This document shows, in pieces, positions 1-6,326 of a stretch of 51,109 nucleotides of DNA. Below the pieces are notes generated by a model. It ran no database searches. It saw only the letters and a program-made list of their open reading frames with translations, and had not been told where the DNA came from. Position 1 is the stretch's first letter. Each line of letters opens with the position of its first letter. Source of the DNA: Levilactobacillus zymae DSM 19395 (GTDB taxonomy: Bacteria > Bacillota > Bacilli > Lactobacillales > Lactobacillaceae); the NCBI RefSeq assembly GCF_001434115.1, contig NZ_AZDW01000003.1, positions 1-51,109 on the forward strand, in the 5' to 3' direction. The position numbers and the translations under genes were made by a program.

Positions 1-76
1 GTTTTTGAAAAACATGAAAACTGACGACTTTTTTGGAAGGTATGAATAATTCAGGAAGATAGTAATTGATGAAATT

Positions 77-424
77 TTGCCGAGCTTGAATGAATATGTT
101 AATCGCGAACGGTCTAACCGTTATTCAGCGGCTGGATTAAAGCACAAATACACAACGTTGTGCAGCGTTTACACACGGGCGGGGATGAATGCCGGGATAC
201 ATTTTAACTGGCCGTGTCGGCTTAAATTCACGTGGTATTTAAAGGATAAGCGTAAGGATCCAGACAACGTGGCTTTTGCTAAGAAATTCATCTTAGACGG
301 GTTTCAACAGTGTGGATTCTTGGACAATGACAACTTGAAACACATCACGGGGTTTGTTGATGAGTTTTACATTGACAAGGAACATCCGCGTGTAGAAATT
401 GAAGCGTTAGGAGGTCAACCATGA
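77..424 (+). CDS. rusA: RusA-family Holliday junction resolvase
   Basis: Endonuclease that cuts four-way DNA junctions during phage recombination and replication. The central stretch KRKDPDNVAFAKKFILDG followed by DNDNLKH is the typical RusA signature, with paired Asp residues that bind metal. The length (about 115-119 aa) fits the family. The start is unclear: TTG at 77 is the first standard start, but family members normally have a short strand before PSLNEY. An ATT codon at 65, six bases after an AGGAAG site, would supply it (residues DEIL). The gene overlaps the next by four bases (ATGA), so the two are translationally coupled. It marks the end of the replication module. Confidence 0.85.
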   Translation: MPSLNEYVNRERSNRYSAAGLKHKYTTLCSVYTRAGMNAGIHFNWPCRLKFTWYLKDKRKDPDNVAFAKKFILDGFQQCGFLDNDNLKHITGFVDEFYIDKEHPRVEIEALGGQP

Positions 425-804
425 TTTATGTCAGCAATGCTCGAACGGGGAAAATCGTATACTCCGGCAAAACAATGGCAGAATGCAATAAGTGGCGTCT
501 AACTCACTTTCGTCGTGACTCACTGAACGCTAGGGAGATGCCGTACCCGCTTAAGATGACCAATGATGAGCATTTAGCCGAAGAAGCAATCATTTGGAAA
601 AATACTCTGGGAAATACGAAGGTTAAGAAAATTGAGACGGCCCGCTATGCGGTTACTTTAGATGGGGTCACGATTAATTTTTCTTCCAAGAAGGAAATCA
701 AAAAGACTTATCGTATTTCAGATTTAACGATAAAGAGGCTGATTTTCACTCATGGTCAGGACCACGGCATCAGCATTGAGAAAATGGCGGAGGTGCATTT
801 ATGA
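421..804 (+). CDS. Hypothetical phage protein
   Basis: Unrecognised 127-aa protein. The start ATG overlaps the stop of the rusA-like gene and is preceded by GGAGG, so the pair is translationally coupled. The sequence is mixed, basic, with no membrane segment. The last third (KKEIKKTYRISDLTIKRLI) is predicted helical and could hold a small DNA-binding element, but that is only a guess. The stop overlaps the next start. The position between recombination genes and the late activator is typical of phage accessory or early-late linker genes. Confidence 0.7.
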   Translation: MIYVSNARTGKIVYSGKTMAECNKWRLTHFRRDSLNAREMPYPLKMTNDEHLAEEAIIWKNTLGNTKVKKIETARYAVTLDGVTINFSSKKEIKKTYRISDLTIKRLIFTHGQDHGISIEKMAEVHL

Positions 805-1031
805 TCAAGAAACCAATTGGCTACGCCGTCGCGGTGGTTGATGACTGTAACTATGAGAAAGGCACCATCGGGGACGAAGAGGTATTCACAGCAACACAGC
901 CAGGGTGGACGAAAGGTCAGTTCGGTGCAACGTTGCACCAAACGTTGCGCGAAGCTAAAGAACGTTGCATTATCGTGAACCGCGATTGCTGCCATCATTA
1001 CTCGGTTGTTTGCGTTTGGAGGGATGAATGA
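801..1031 (+). CDS. Small hypothetical phage protein
   Basis: Unrecognised 76-aa protein beginning at an ATG that overlaps the preceding stop, with a GGAGG site ten bases upstream. It contains a Cys/His-rich patch near the C-terminus (NRDCCHHYSVVC), which might bind metal but matches no motif I know. No signal peptide or membrane segment. It belongs to the same tightly packed operon as its neighbours. Confidence 0.65.
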   Translation: MIKKPIGYAVAVVDDCNYEKGTIGDEEVFTATQPGWTKGQFGATLHQTLREAKERCIIVNRDCCHHYSVVCVWRDE

Positions 1032-1034
1032 TAG

Positions 1035-1469
1035 ATGAAAATTAAAGAATTCATTGATAAGATTCGTGAACTTGGACTCATGTACGATGTGCAGCTTAAG
1101 GACAATTACCAAGCTGAAACTGAAATTACTGTAACTCGTTATGGTGTGTGGCTGTTTAGAGTGACTTATCAAAATGAGCGAGTGTTAGTAAATCCCATGT
1201 TTCCACAGGTTAAGAAAGGGCCAGAGGATAAGGAGGCGCGAAAGCTGGCTGCGGAACTGGCTCATACGCCGAATGACAAAAAGGAAATACGATATCGGCT
1301 ACAAAATAAAGCGGGGCAGTATTTACGGGGGATGTCTGTCGAGACTTTGATGACGGGCCCGTTCTATAGAATGTCGTTTGACTTCGATCCCTACGGCATG
1401 ACTTTTACACCAAGACAAATTAAATTTCCACTTCAGTATGTGGGGCTGAAAACAGTGGAAGTGAAATGA
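1035..1469 (+). CDS. Hypothetical phage protein
   Basis: Unrecognised 144-aa soluble protein. The ATG lies three bases after the stop of the upstream gene; a weak GGAGG site (1018-1022) lies inside that gene. The N-terminus KIKEFIDKIRELGL is an amphipathic helix, followed by alternating strands and a lysine-rich middle. The N-terminal half resembles short phage proteins that carry one alpha-beta fold, but I cannot name a family. Confidence 0.65.
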   Translation: MKIKEFIDKIRELGLMYDVQLKDNYQAETEITVTRYGVWLFRVTYQNERVLVNPMFPQVKKGPEDKEARKLAAELAHTPNDKKEIRYRLQNKAGQYLRGMSVETLMTGPFYRMSFDFDPYGMTFTPRQIKFPLQYVGLKTVEVK

Positions 1470-1485
1470 AGGGGGGGATGTCATA

Positions 1486-1695
1486 GTGGGATTTCTAGAG
1501 CAGTATATTCAGCCTGGGTGGTCCATCAGGTCTTTAACCTCTGAAGAGAAAAAGGTATTTGGCAAGTATCAAAATGAGGATTGGATTCACGTTGATTGCA
1601 AGGTGAATTGCTATGGTGGAATTGACACCGGCCGAAGCATCTGGATCAGACAAGACTGGTTAGAGGCTGTAAAGGCTGGATATTATATGGCTTAA
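1486..1695 (+). CDS. Small hypothetical phage protein
   Basis: Unrecognised 69-aa protein with a GTG start, preceded by a G-rich stretch (seven G at 1471-1477) that contains one of the GGGGATG heptamers described in the findings. It is aromatic-rich (many Trp and Tyr) and soluble. The alternative is that translation starts elsewhere, but the reading frame is clean and the gap to neighbours is short. Confidence 0.55.
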   Translation: MGFLEQYIQPGWSIRSLTSEEKKVFGKYQNEDWIHVDCKVNCYGGIDTGRSIWIRQDWLEAVKAGYYMA

Positions 1696-1724
1696 ATTTT
1701 TACTTTATGTAGGGAGCAATAATT

Positions 1725-2165
1725 TTGAATAGATATGTAAAAACGATACCTATTGAAGCCGAGCAATTTGAGGAATCAGTAGGCATGATTAATAAATATG
1801 ATTTAACGTCTCTCTATAACGGCCAATGGTCAATTGATACCCTGGAAGGAGGCATGGTTTTTAATACCGGTGATTGGATTGCAACGGGAATCAATGGCGA
1901 ACACTGGGCGATTGCTGATGACGTTTTCCAGAAGACTTATATGAAGCTGCCGGTGATTCCTGAAGCGGTGTCTAATGTACTTATTTACGCCAAAAGTAAG
2001 AAGCGTAATCTTTACTGGGTATTTACGCAGACACCAAACAACTTGGCGAGGTTAAAGGTTATTGCTCCATCTGAACGTCGGGAAATCAGTGGATTTTTTA
2101 GAAAAAGTGGTAGTGACGAAATCTTTGCACGGGCATGGTTAGATGGGTATCAAGTTACTGAATAA
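1725..2165 (+). CDS. Conserved phage protein with GDWI-type N-terminal module
   Basis: 146 aa, TTG start after AGGGAG. The segment TGDWIATGINGEHWAIADD followed by FQKTY is a module seen in many small Firmicutes phage proteins that begin with IEAEQF. The C-terminal third, ending ARAWLDGYQV, resembles the end of DUF1642-type phage proteins, so the gene may be a fusion of two common phage modules. The biochemical role is unknown. It overlaps the longest reading of the next gene. Confidence 0.65.
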   Translation: MNRYVKTIPIEAEQFEESVGMINKYDLTSLYNGQWSIDTLEGGMVFNTGDWIATGINGEHWAIADDVFQKTYMKLPVIPEAVSNVLIYAKSKKRNLYWVFTQTPNNLARLKVIAPSERREISGFFRKSGSDEIFARAWLDGYQVTE

Positions 2166-2196
2166 AGCTTTTAATTTATGTAAAGGTGATGTGAGT

Positions 2197-2400
2197 GTGG
2201 AACAGGAGAATGCTAACGCCATTGTAGTGGGTGCCTTTTATGATATTTGTGACAGAGATGAACCGTTTTATATTGGGGTCTTTGACCTTTACTCCCGTGT
2301 TTCAAGTGGTTGTATGGATGAAGTCAGCAAAGCATGGCGTACATTGGAAAAAGATGATCCAGACATCATTGATTTCATAATCGGCCAGTTTCTTGGTTAA
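2197..2400 (+). CDS. Small hypothetical phage protein
   Basis: Unrecognised acidic protein of about 67 aa. The frame is open from an ATG at 2143 inside the previous gene, but the AAAGGTG site at 2181-2187 favours GTG at 2191 or 2197; I chose 2197 for spacing. The C-terminus (DDPDIIDFIIGQFLG) is an acidic amphipathic helix. No domain recognised. Confidence 0.5.
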   Translation: MEQENANAIVVGAFYDICDRDEPFYIGVFDLYSRVSSGCMDEVSKAWRTLEKDDPDIIDFIIGQFLG

Positions 2401-2431
2401 TAAGATTTCTATTTCAGATAGGGGGATTAAA

Positions 2432-2884
2432 TTGAATTTGAAGAACTCTGAAACATCCAAACACGATGATTACTGGGACGGAATCGTTACCCTAGATGGA
2501 ATTAGAAGCAGTGACAATCCTGAAATAGTAGACCAGCTTCAAATTGGACAACTTGTACTGTTTAATGGCCAGTTTGCAACTGTGGTAGATGTAGGTGGCC
2601 CTTCGTTTGCTAAGGTGATGTTAGATTTAGCTCCTCAAACTGCTATCGATGCCCACAAAAAGAGATTCCAAGGTCAGAAGGATTGTCCTTATTGTCACGT
2701 AGACGAAGGGAACGAACCTGAGTGGAATTATGAACTTCAAGTTGGGCAGAGACTACCACACGATGGGTATGGATATCCCGAAGTTAGTATTGATCCTGGT
2801 TCAGCACAAATTTACATTGACGCATTGGATACGCCTACGTTAGACATTAACTTTTGTCCAATGTGTGGGAGAAAATTAAATTAG
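2432..2884 (+). CDS. Zinc-ribbon hypothetical phage protein
   Basis: About 150 aa. Two CxxC knuckles are present, CPYC near the middle and CPMCGRKLN at the extreme C-terminus, which together form a zinc ribbon. Such proteins in lactobacillus phages are uncharacterised. The frame is open from 2393, overlapping the previous stop, but a G-rich site before the TTG at 2432 gives the more likely start. A role in nucleic-acid or protein binding is inference. Confidence 0.6.
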   Translation: MNLKNSETSKHDDYWDGIVTLDGIRSSDNPEIVDQLQIGQLVLFNGQFATVVDVGGPSFAKVMLDLAPQTAIDAHKKRFQGQKDCPYCHVDEGNEPEWNYELQVGQRLPHDGYGYPEVSIDPGSAQIYIDALDTPTLDINFCPMCGRKLN

Positions 2885-2893
2885 GAGGGCGAC

Positions 2894-3175
2894 ATGAAAT
2901 ATAAAGAATTAGCACGGATTGCGGAGCGAAATGGTTTCAAAACCAGAGTTACCCCTAACGCAATCATGGTTATTAATCAGGATAGTGATCTAAAGGCTTT
3001 AATTGATCGCAATGATCCTGATCACTACACAATTTGGTCGTCTGGTTCTTGGGCTAACTTTGTACCGGCAGAGTTAGCCCAAGCAATTGCTGAGTATTCA
3101 CATACTTTGTGGGGAAAGCGAGATGAGCCAGATTACGACTTGGACTTGTGGAAAGGCAAACGCGAAGATAAATAG
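2894..3175 (+). CDS. Hypothetical phage protein
   Basis: Unrecognised 93-aa protein with an ATG nine bases after an AGGAGGG site. The N-terminal part (KYKELARIAERNGFKTRV) is helical and the middle is a small beta region. Its last 50 bases overlap the following gene in another frame, suggesting coupled translation. Confidence 0.65.
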   Translation: MKYKELARIAERNGFKTRVTPNAIMVINQDSDLKALIDRNDPDHYTIWSSGSWANFVPAELAQAIAEYSHTLWGKRDEPDYDLDLWKGKREDK

Positions 3176-3680
3176 AAGTGAAATCGAACTCCTTAAAATT
3201 GAACGTGAAAACATTTCTCAACTAATTGAAGACTTATTTGAGCGTATAGATGAGCGTGGCCGTCTGCAACTCACTCTAGATGATCAATTGCCATTGATGA
3301 TAATGCAGGTTAATAAGATGATTAGGCATGTTCAAATGATAGACACACGTATTGCAGATTTGGAGGGCGAAATGAATAATAGATGGCGTCGCGTAGAACG
3401 GCTAAGAAAACAGGAAATGAGTAGTGAGGGCCGTAAATACCATGAATTGGCCGCGTACGCACTCGAACAGTATAAAGAGATTGAGCGACTACGGGTATTG
3501 CAAGATGAAGCCCTTGAGTCAATGATAAAGAAAACGATAGAAGATCCCCATCCCCAGGTTGCACCAACACCGAAAGTAGTCCCTCATGAGGATGCGCCAG
3601 TTCATAAGCCAGGTATTTTTAAGCGAGCTGCTAGTAAAATTGGCAGTTGGTTTTTAAAAAAGAAAAGGGGATCAAAGTAG
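3123..3680 (+). CDS. Coiled-coil hypothetical phage protein
   Basis: About 185 aa. From residue 20 to 130 the sequence is almost entirely charged heptad-like helix (ERENISQLIEDLFERIDERG), followed by a proline-rich linker (PHPQVAPTPKVVP) and a basic tail KKKRGSK. The frame is open from 3087, inside the previous gene; ATG 3123 after GGGGAAAG is preferred. Function unknown; the layout suggests a structural or tethering protein rather than an enzyme. Confidence 0.55.
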   Translation: MSQITTWTCGKANAKINRSEIELLKIERENISQLIEDLFERIDERGRLQLTLDDQLPLMIMQVNKMIRHVQMIDTRIADLEGEMNNRWRRVERLRKQEMSSEGRKYHELAAYALEQYKEIERLRVLQDEALESMIKKTIEDPHPQVAPTPKVVPHEDAPVHKPGIFKRAASKIGSWFLKKKRGSK

Positions 3681-3895
3681 TGGGGCATATTCAACGAGTC
3701 GATAAGAATGCAACCAAATGGTTAGTAAATGAACCTAAGTGGGTCCATTTGGGGACAGTCTTAATTAACCTGAATAACATTGCTTTCGTTCAAGATAGGG
3801 GCGACGAGAACGGTATTACTGTCTATTTGATTGATGGTAGACGTTTAGATGTTTCCGGAAGGTCACTTAAGGATTTTGAGGAGTCTCTCGGTTAA
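3680..3895 (+). CDS. Small hypothetical phage protein
   Basis: About 71 aa, GTG start after AAAGGGG, overlapping the previous stop by one base. The pattern LGTVLINLNNIAFVQD...VYLIDGRRLDV resembles small beta-barrel proteins of phages and plasmids that are often annotated only as hypothetical. It is the last gene before the late-control region. Confidence 0.55.
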   Translation: MGHIQRVDKNATKWLVNEPKWVHLGTVLINLNNIAFVQDRGDENGITVYLIDGRRLDVSGRSLKDFEESLG

Positions 3896-3897
3896 TA

Positions 3898-3924
3898 AAA
3901 AAAGCCGTCCATGTATGGACAGCT
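3898..3924 (-). terminator. Intrinsic terminator facing left
   Basis: The hairpin GTCCA-TGTA-TGGAC, extended by GC pairs, has a run of seven or more A on its left side. Read on the minus strand this is a classic stem followed by seven T. There is no T-run on the plus strand. No minus-strand gene lies to its right nearby, so it may block antisense transcription or end a very short antisense RNA from the adjacent palindrome. Confidence 0.6.
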
Positions 3925-3934
3925 TCCTCACAAC

Positions 3935-3957
3935 ATAATTAATCGACAATTAATTAT
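3935..3957. promoter_or_regulatory. Perfect 9-bp inverted repeat, candidate operator
   Basis: ATAATTAAT and ATTAATTAT flank a five-base centre CGACA, giving a perfect 9-bp palindrome 30 bases before the late-activator gene. It also includes TATAAT on the minus strand. It could be a repressor operator, a bidirectional promoter, or both. The sequence shows the symmetry; the role is inference. Confidence 0.5.
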
Positions 3958-3986
3958 ACCACAGGCAGTGAAGGAGTTGGATCAAC

Positions 3987-4457
3987 GTGGAGGGCGTACA
4001 AACTGAATTGATGGCTAAACCAAGGGGTTCAAAAGAGATTAAGCACGACGTTAAGCGGTATTTCCGTCAGGACTTCCAGCGACTAGTGCTGCTGTCCGGT
4101 AAGAAAATATCGGCGCTACGGTCACCACAGTATGATGGGATGCCGAAAGCCCCAGGTGTGAACGGGGACTTTGATAGTGACCTATCCAAGCAAGCCGATC
4201 AGCAGGTTATTGTGGACTGCACGATGGAGGCACTCAATAACATCACCAGCATTAGCTGCGCGATTGTATGGCGCTCACTGGTAATGGATGAACGGGAGGC
4301 AAAGATTCGCCGAATCATTCATTATCAGCACACCCGGTATTCTGAGCGGAAGACGGCGGCCATGATGGAGTTCTACTACGCTTTCCTGGGGCGATTGGCT
4401 AAACGGGGAATTAGCGCACCTGATCTTAACTTTGATGAGTTTCTTGAATGGAACTGA
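3987..4457 (+). CDS. ArpU/RinA-type late transcriptional activator
   Basis: 156-aa phage late-gene regulator. The motif LRSPQYDGMPKAPG followed by a predominantly helical body matches the ArpU family, whose members sit just before the terminase genes of Gram-positive phages and switch on packaging, morphogenesis and lysis genes. The C-terminal part (RYSERKTAAMMEFYYAFLGRLAKRG) has the sigma-70 region 4-like look of the family. GTG start ten bases after AAGGAG; ATG 4011 is an alternative. The three 11-bp iterons immediately downstream are its probable binding sites (inference). Confidence 0.8.
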   Translation: MEGVQTELMAKPRGSKEIKHDVKRYFRQDFQRLVLLSGKKISALRSPQYDGMPKAPGVNGDFDSDLSKQADQQVIVDCTMEALNNITSISCAIVWRSLVMDEREAKIRRIIHYQHTRYSERKTAAMMEFYYAFLGRLAKRGISAPDLNFDEFLEWN

Positions 4458-4461
4458 AAAA

Positions 4462-4515
4462 CGAACTTTTAGCGTACTTTGACCGAACTTTTTAACTGAA
4501 AAATGGGGTTATATT
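4462..4515 (+). promoter_or_regulatory. Candidate late promoter with three 11-bp iterons
   Basis: CGAACTTTT at 4462, CGTACTTTG at 4473 and CGAACTTTT at 4484 recur at exactly 11 bp, one helical turn. Seventeen bases after the third copy is a -10 box TATATT (4510-4515). There is no good -35 box, as expected for an activator-dependent promoter. The repeats lie directly after the activator gene and before the non-coding RNA, tRNAs and terminase operon. Confidence 0.6.
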
Positions 4516-4519
4516 AGTA

Positions 4520-5156
4520 GTGTGCCAAGGATTAAAACACGCCTTTGTTAGTTGGCGACGAGACGAAGACAGGCTTTGCTGGTGGTTCAAGTCCACCTCT
4601 CGTCATTGACCCGGGTAAGTCAGAAACTGCCTAGCATTCAAGCTGGTGTATAAGGGATGGTTAATCCCGCCCACGCTGATGGCTGTTAGTCGCTATGCCG
4701 TCCATCAAGGATACCTGATGGATTACAAATGCCGATTCGGTTGGCTGGTCTGAAAGAAAGGGCTGCGCGTGTCATTGAAGGTAGCAAATCGGCAGAAAAA
4801 TGCACTGTCGGGTCCGCACTCATAACGGTAATAATCGTCCTCAGCATAATGGTGGTTTGGCGACCATCAGAACCAACGGGGGATGCCACTAAGAGTGCTT
4901 CGTAGTTGAACCGGGTAACGCCGGGTATAAGGACTTAGATGGGTACGAGTGGGGATAATCTACGCATACAGAAAATCCAAAATTGGATACAAATATGCCT
5001 ACAATTCCTGAAAGTTGGCGGTCATCGTACCGGCCCGGACCATGTGAGACGTCAACAGCATATCGGGTAGCTCCTGATATGTAGGCGTTGGCGAGTCCGT
5101 AGCATAATATTTCTAGGATTTAAGCGAGCCACGCAAACCAATGCGGAATGCTTCTC
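4520..5156 (+). ncRNA. Large structured phage RNA, GOLLD/ROOL-class candidate
   Basis: About 640 nt with no credible ORF but many perfect hairpins: GGGAT/ATCCC (4654-4668), TCCATCA/TGATGGA (4701-4722), a long-range TGCCGATT/AATCGGCA pair (4730 and 4787), ATCCAA/TTGGAT (4975-4988) and a 9-bp stem CATATCGGG/CCTGATATG (5059-5081). It begins at a late promoter and runs directly into tRNA genes. Giant ornate RNAs of the GOLLD and ROOL families are known from lactobacillus phages in exactly this setting, next to tRNAs, and GOLLD is expressed during lytic growth. The length fits ROOL a little better than GOLLD; I cannot separate them without a covariance search. Confidence 0.7.
4557..4605 (+). other. 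Miniature tRNA-like element inside the ncRNA
   Basis: A 7-bp stem GACGAGA/TCTCGTC encloses a 17-nt spacer and a perfect T-arm, GGTGG-TTCAAGT-CCACC, followed by an unpaired A. This is an acceptor plus T arm without D or anticodon arms, 49 nt in total. It resembles the tRNA-like domain of tmRNA in outline. It may be part of the fold of the large RNA or a tRNA relic. Confidence 0.55.
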
Positions 5157-5157
5157 T

Positions 5158-5230
5158 GGACCTTTAGCTCAGTTGGTAGAGCACCGGACTTTTAATCCGG
5201 GAGTCACTGGTTCGAATCCAGTAAGATCCA
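5158..5230 (+). tRNA. tRNA-Lys(TTT)
   Basis: 73 nt. Acceptor GGACCTT/AAGATCC with one C-A mismatch, D-arm TAGCTCAGTTGGTAGAGC, anticodon loop CTTTTAA (anticodon TTT) on a CCGGA/TCCGG stem, T-arm CTGGTTCGAATCCAG. No CCA is encoded. First of a phage tRNA cluster directly after the large RNA. Confidence 0.93.
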
Positions 5231-5235
5231 TTTAT

Positions 5236-5308
5236 GTGTCTTTAGCTCAGTCGGTAGAGCGTCGGCCTGTTAAGCCGGTTGTCGTTGGTTCGAGCCCAAC
5301 AAGACACG
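5236..5308 (+). tRNA. tRNA-Asn(GTT)
   Basis: 73 nt. Acceptor GTGTCTT/AAGACAC, D-arm TAGCTCAGTCGGTAGAGC, anticodon loop CTGTTAA (GTT), T-arm GTTGGTTCGAGCCCAAC, discriminator G. Canonical throughout; no encoded CCA. Confidence 0.93.
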
Positions 5309-5310
5309 TT

Positions 5311-5333
5311 GACGGGGGATGGTCATCCCCGTC
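5311..5333. repeat. GACGGGG-type palindrome between tRNAs
   Basis: GACGGGG-GATG-GT-CATC-CCCGTC is a near-perfect inverted repeat with a two-base centre. Each arm holds one copy of the heptamer GGGGATG in opposite orientation. It lies right after tRNA-Asn and could act as an RNA-processing hairpin or be a doubled copy of the heptamer signal. Confidence 0.6.
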
Positions 5334-5381
5334 GATACCCCCAATAGAACTTGATGTGGATTGTTAGGAGTAGAGAAACTG

Positions 5382-5429
5382 ACTGGTACTATGGTAGCCG
5401 ATTTGCGGGTTCGAATCCCGCTGCCAGTT
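5382..5429 (+). other. Miniature tRNA-like element
   Basis: Acceptor-like stem ACTGGTA/TGCCAGT, a 16-nt spacer, and a perfect canonical T-arm GCGGG-TTCGAAT-CCCGC, total 48 nt. D and anticodon arms are absent. Size and plan are nearly identical to the element at 4557-4605, which argues against random decay of a single tRNA. It may be a relic, a processing signal or a functional tRNA mimic. Confidence 0.6.
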
Positions 5430-5433
5430 ATAT

Positions 5434-5538
5434 GTGTTGACCGAAGTAACATGTTTTGCCAAGGACAGGGCGCAAGGGGCCATGATAGGATTTCCCGCTG
5501 ACGACCGACACAGCTGGGTTTAACTCCCAGCCAACACA
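5434..5538 (+). other. Atypical tRNA-like element, 105 nt
   Basis: GTGTTGA pairs with CCAACAC (one mismatch) around a 3' T-arm CTGGG-TTTAACT-CCCAG. The loop lacks the usual C56, and the roughly 67 nt between the acceptor strand and the T-arm do not form a normal D or anticodon arm. It may be a degenerate type II tRNA or another tRNA-like structure; it is not a standard tRNA gene. Confidence 0.45.
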
Positions 5539-5552
5539 GAAAACTTGATTGT

Positions 5553-5615
5553 ACGGGCACATCCCCCAAACGAGGAGGTGAAAACACCTCTAAAATTTGT
5601 TTCTAAAGTGCCCGT
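5553..5615 (+). other. Two-tier hairpin before tRNA-Ser
   Basis: An outer 8-bp stem ACGGGCAC/GTGCCCGT (5553-5560 and 5608-5615) encloses an inner perfect hairpin GAGGTG-AAAA-CACCTC (5575-5590). The pairing ends three bases before tRNA-Ser. A processing signal in the tRNA precursor is plausible. Nothing in the stretch encodes a protein. Confidence 0.5.
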
Positions 5616-5618
5616 CTT

Positions 5619-5705
5619 GGAGCGGTAAGCATAATGGTACTGCAGCGGCTTGCTAAGCCGTTACACGGTAATCCCGTGATGCTGGTTCGAATCCAGCTCG
5701 CTCCG
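5619..5705 (+). tRNA. tRNA-Ser(GCT)
   Basis: 87 nt type II tRNA. Acceptor GGAGCGG/TCGCTCC, anticodon loop TTGCTAA (GCT) on GCGGC/GCCGT, a long variable arm (ACACGGTAATCCCGTG) and T-arm GCTGGTTCGAATCCAGC, discriminator G as in tRNA-Ser. Confidence 0.92.
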
Positions 5706-5710
5706 TATTT

Positions 5711-5782
5711 GTCTCACTGGTGTAATGGCCAGCATAGCGGTCTCCAAAACCGCTGATCGAGGTTCGATTCCTTGGTGAGGCG
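5711..5782 (+). tRNA. tRNA-Trp(CCA)
   Basis: 72 nt. Acceptor GTCTCAC/GTGAGGC, anticodon stem GCGGT/ACCGC with loop CTCCAAA (anticodon CCA), T-arm CGAGGTTCGATTCCTTG, discriminator G. Last tRNA of the cluster. Confidence 0.92.
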
Positions 5783-5802
5783 TGTAATGTTTTATTAAAA
5801 GT

Positions 5803-5830
5803 CAGTCTTCTAAGTGAGGACTGCTTTTTT
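5803..5830 (+). terminator. Intrinsic terminator after tRNA cluster
   Basis: CAGTCTTC pairs with GAGGACTG (one G-T) around loop TAAGT, followed by C and six T. It closes the late-promoter / large RNA / tRNA transcription unit. The terminase operon beyond needs read-through or its own promoter; I see no convincing -35/-10 pair at 5831-5918. Confidence 0.8.
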
Positions 5831-5918
5831 CGTGCGTAGACTATGGTAATACGAAAAATCTTGAATCATTAGAATAAATACCGTCTTGAAATGCAGAAAG
5901 CTTTAGTGGGGGATGCCT

Positions 5919-6017
5919 ATGAAACGTTATATTATAACTAATCTAATTTTAGATCTGATTTTAGGATTGCTTACGTTGGGATTAGGTATTCTTGTTGGGG
6001 TTTTGGCGCAATTTTAA
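5919..6017 (+). CDS. Small single-span membrane protein
   Basis: 32 aa, MKRY then a continuous hydrophobic stretch (IITNLILDLILGLLTLGLGI) and a short tail ending AQF. One membrane helix with a basic N-terminus. The ATG follows a G-run that contains GGGGATG. The gene is too short for usual ORF cut-offs and its function is unknown; it is the first gene of the packaging operon. Confidence 0.55.
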   Translation: MKRYIITNLILDLILGLLTLGLGILVGVLAQF

Positions 6018-6035
6018 TTACTGGAGGATAGACAA

Positions 6036-6293
6036 TTGGACAAAAATGAATTTATTAAGCTGTTTGGTGACAAAATCGGTGAAATCGCAAATCAGGACGC
6101 AGTTCGCGCTCAGACCCTAAAACGTGAAATCGATGATGGGACCATGGATGTAACCGTAAATAACGCAACCACGGTTACGTGGTATACCTACAATCAAGCA
6201 TTAAAGGCCGGCTTTACGGACGATAAAGCATTTTACATGGCCTGCCAAATGGCCGGAATTGATATTGAGGCTCCGTACAATCACGAGGCCTAA
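6036..6293 (+). CDS. Hypothetical phage protein before terminase
   Basis: Unrecognised 85-aa acidic protein, TTG start after GGAGG. It is predicted all-helical with a central TTVTWYTYNQALKAG patch. Its place just before terS suggests an accessory packaging factor, but that rests on position only. Confidence 0.6.
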   Translation: MDKNEFIKLFGDKIGEIANQDAVRAQTLKREIDDGTMDVTVNNATTVTWYTYNQALKAGFTDDKAFYMACQMAGIDIEAPYNHEA

Positions 6294-6326
6294 GCTGATA
6301 GATTAGATGGGGTGTGGTGATATGTA

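Noticed and set aside
4686-4889. Minus-strand 67-codon frame in the non-coding region
   Set aside because: No ribosome site or motif, and it runs through several perfect hairpins of the RNA.
5173-5367. Plus-strand 64-codon reading frame
   Set aside because: It lies across two canonical tRNA genes and has no ribosome site.
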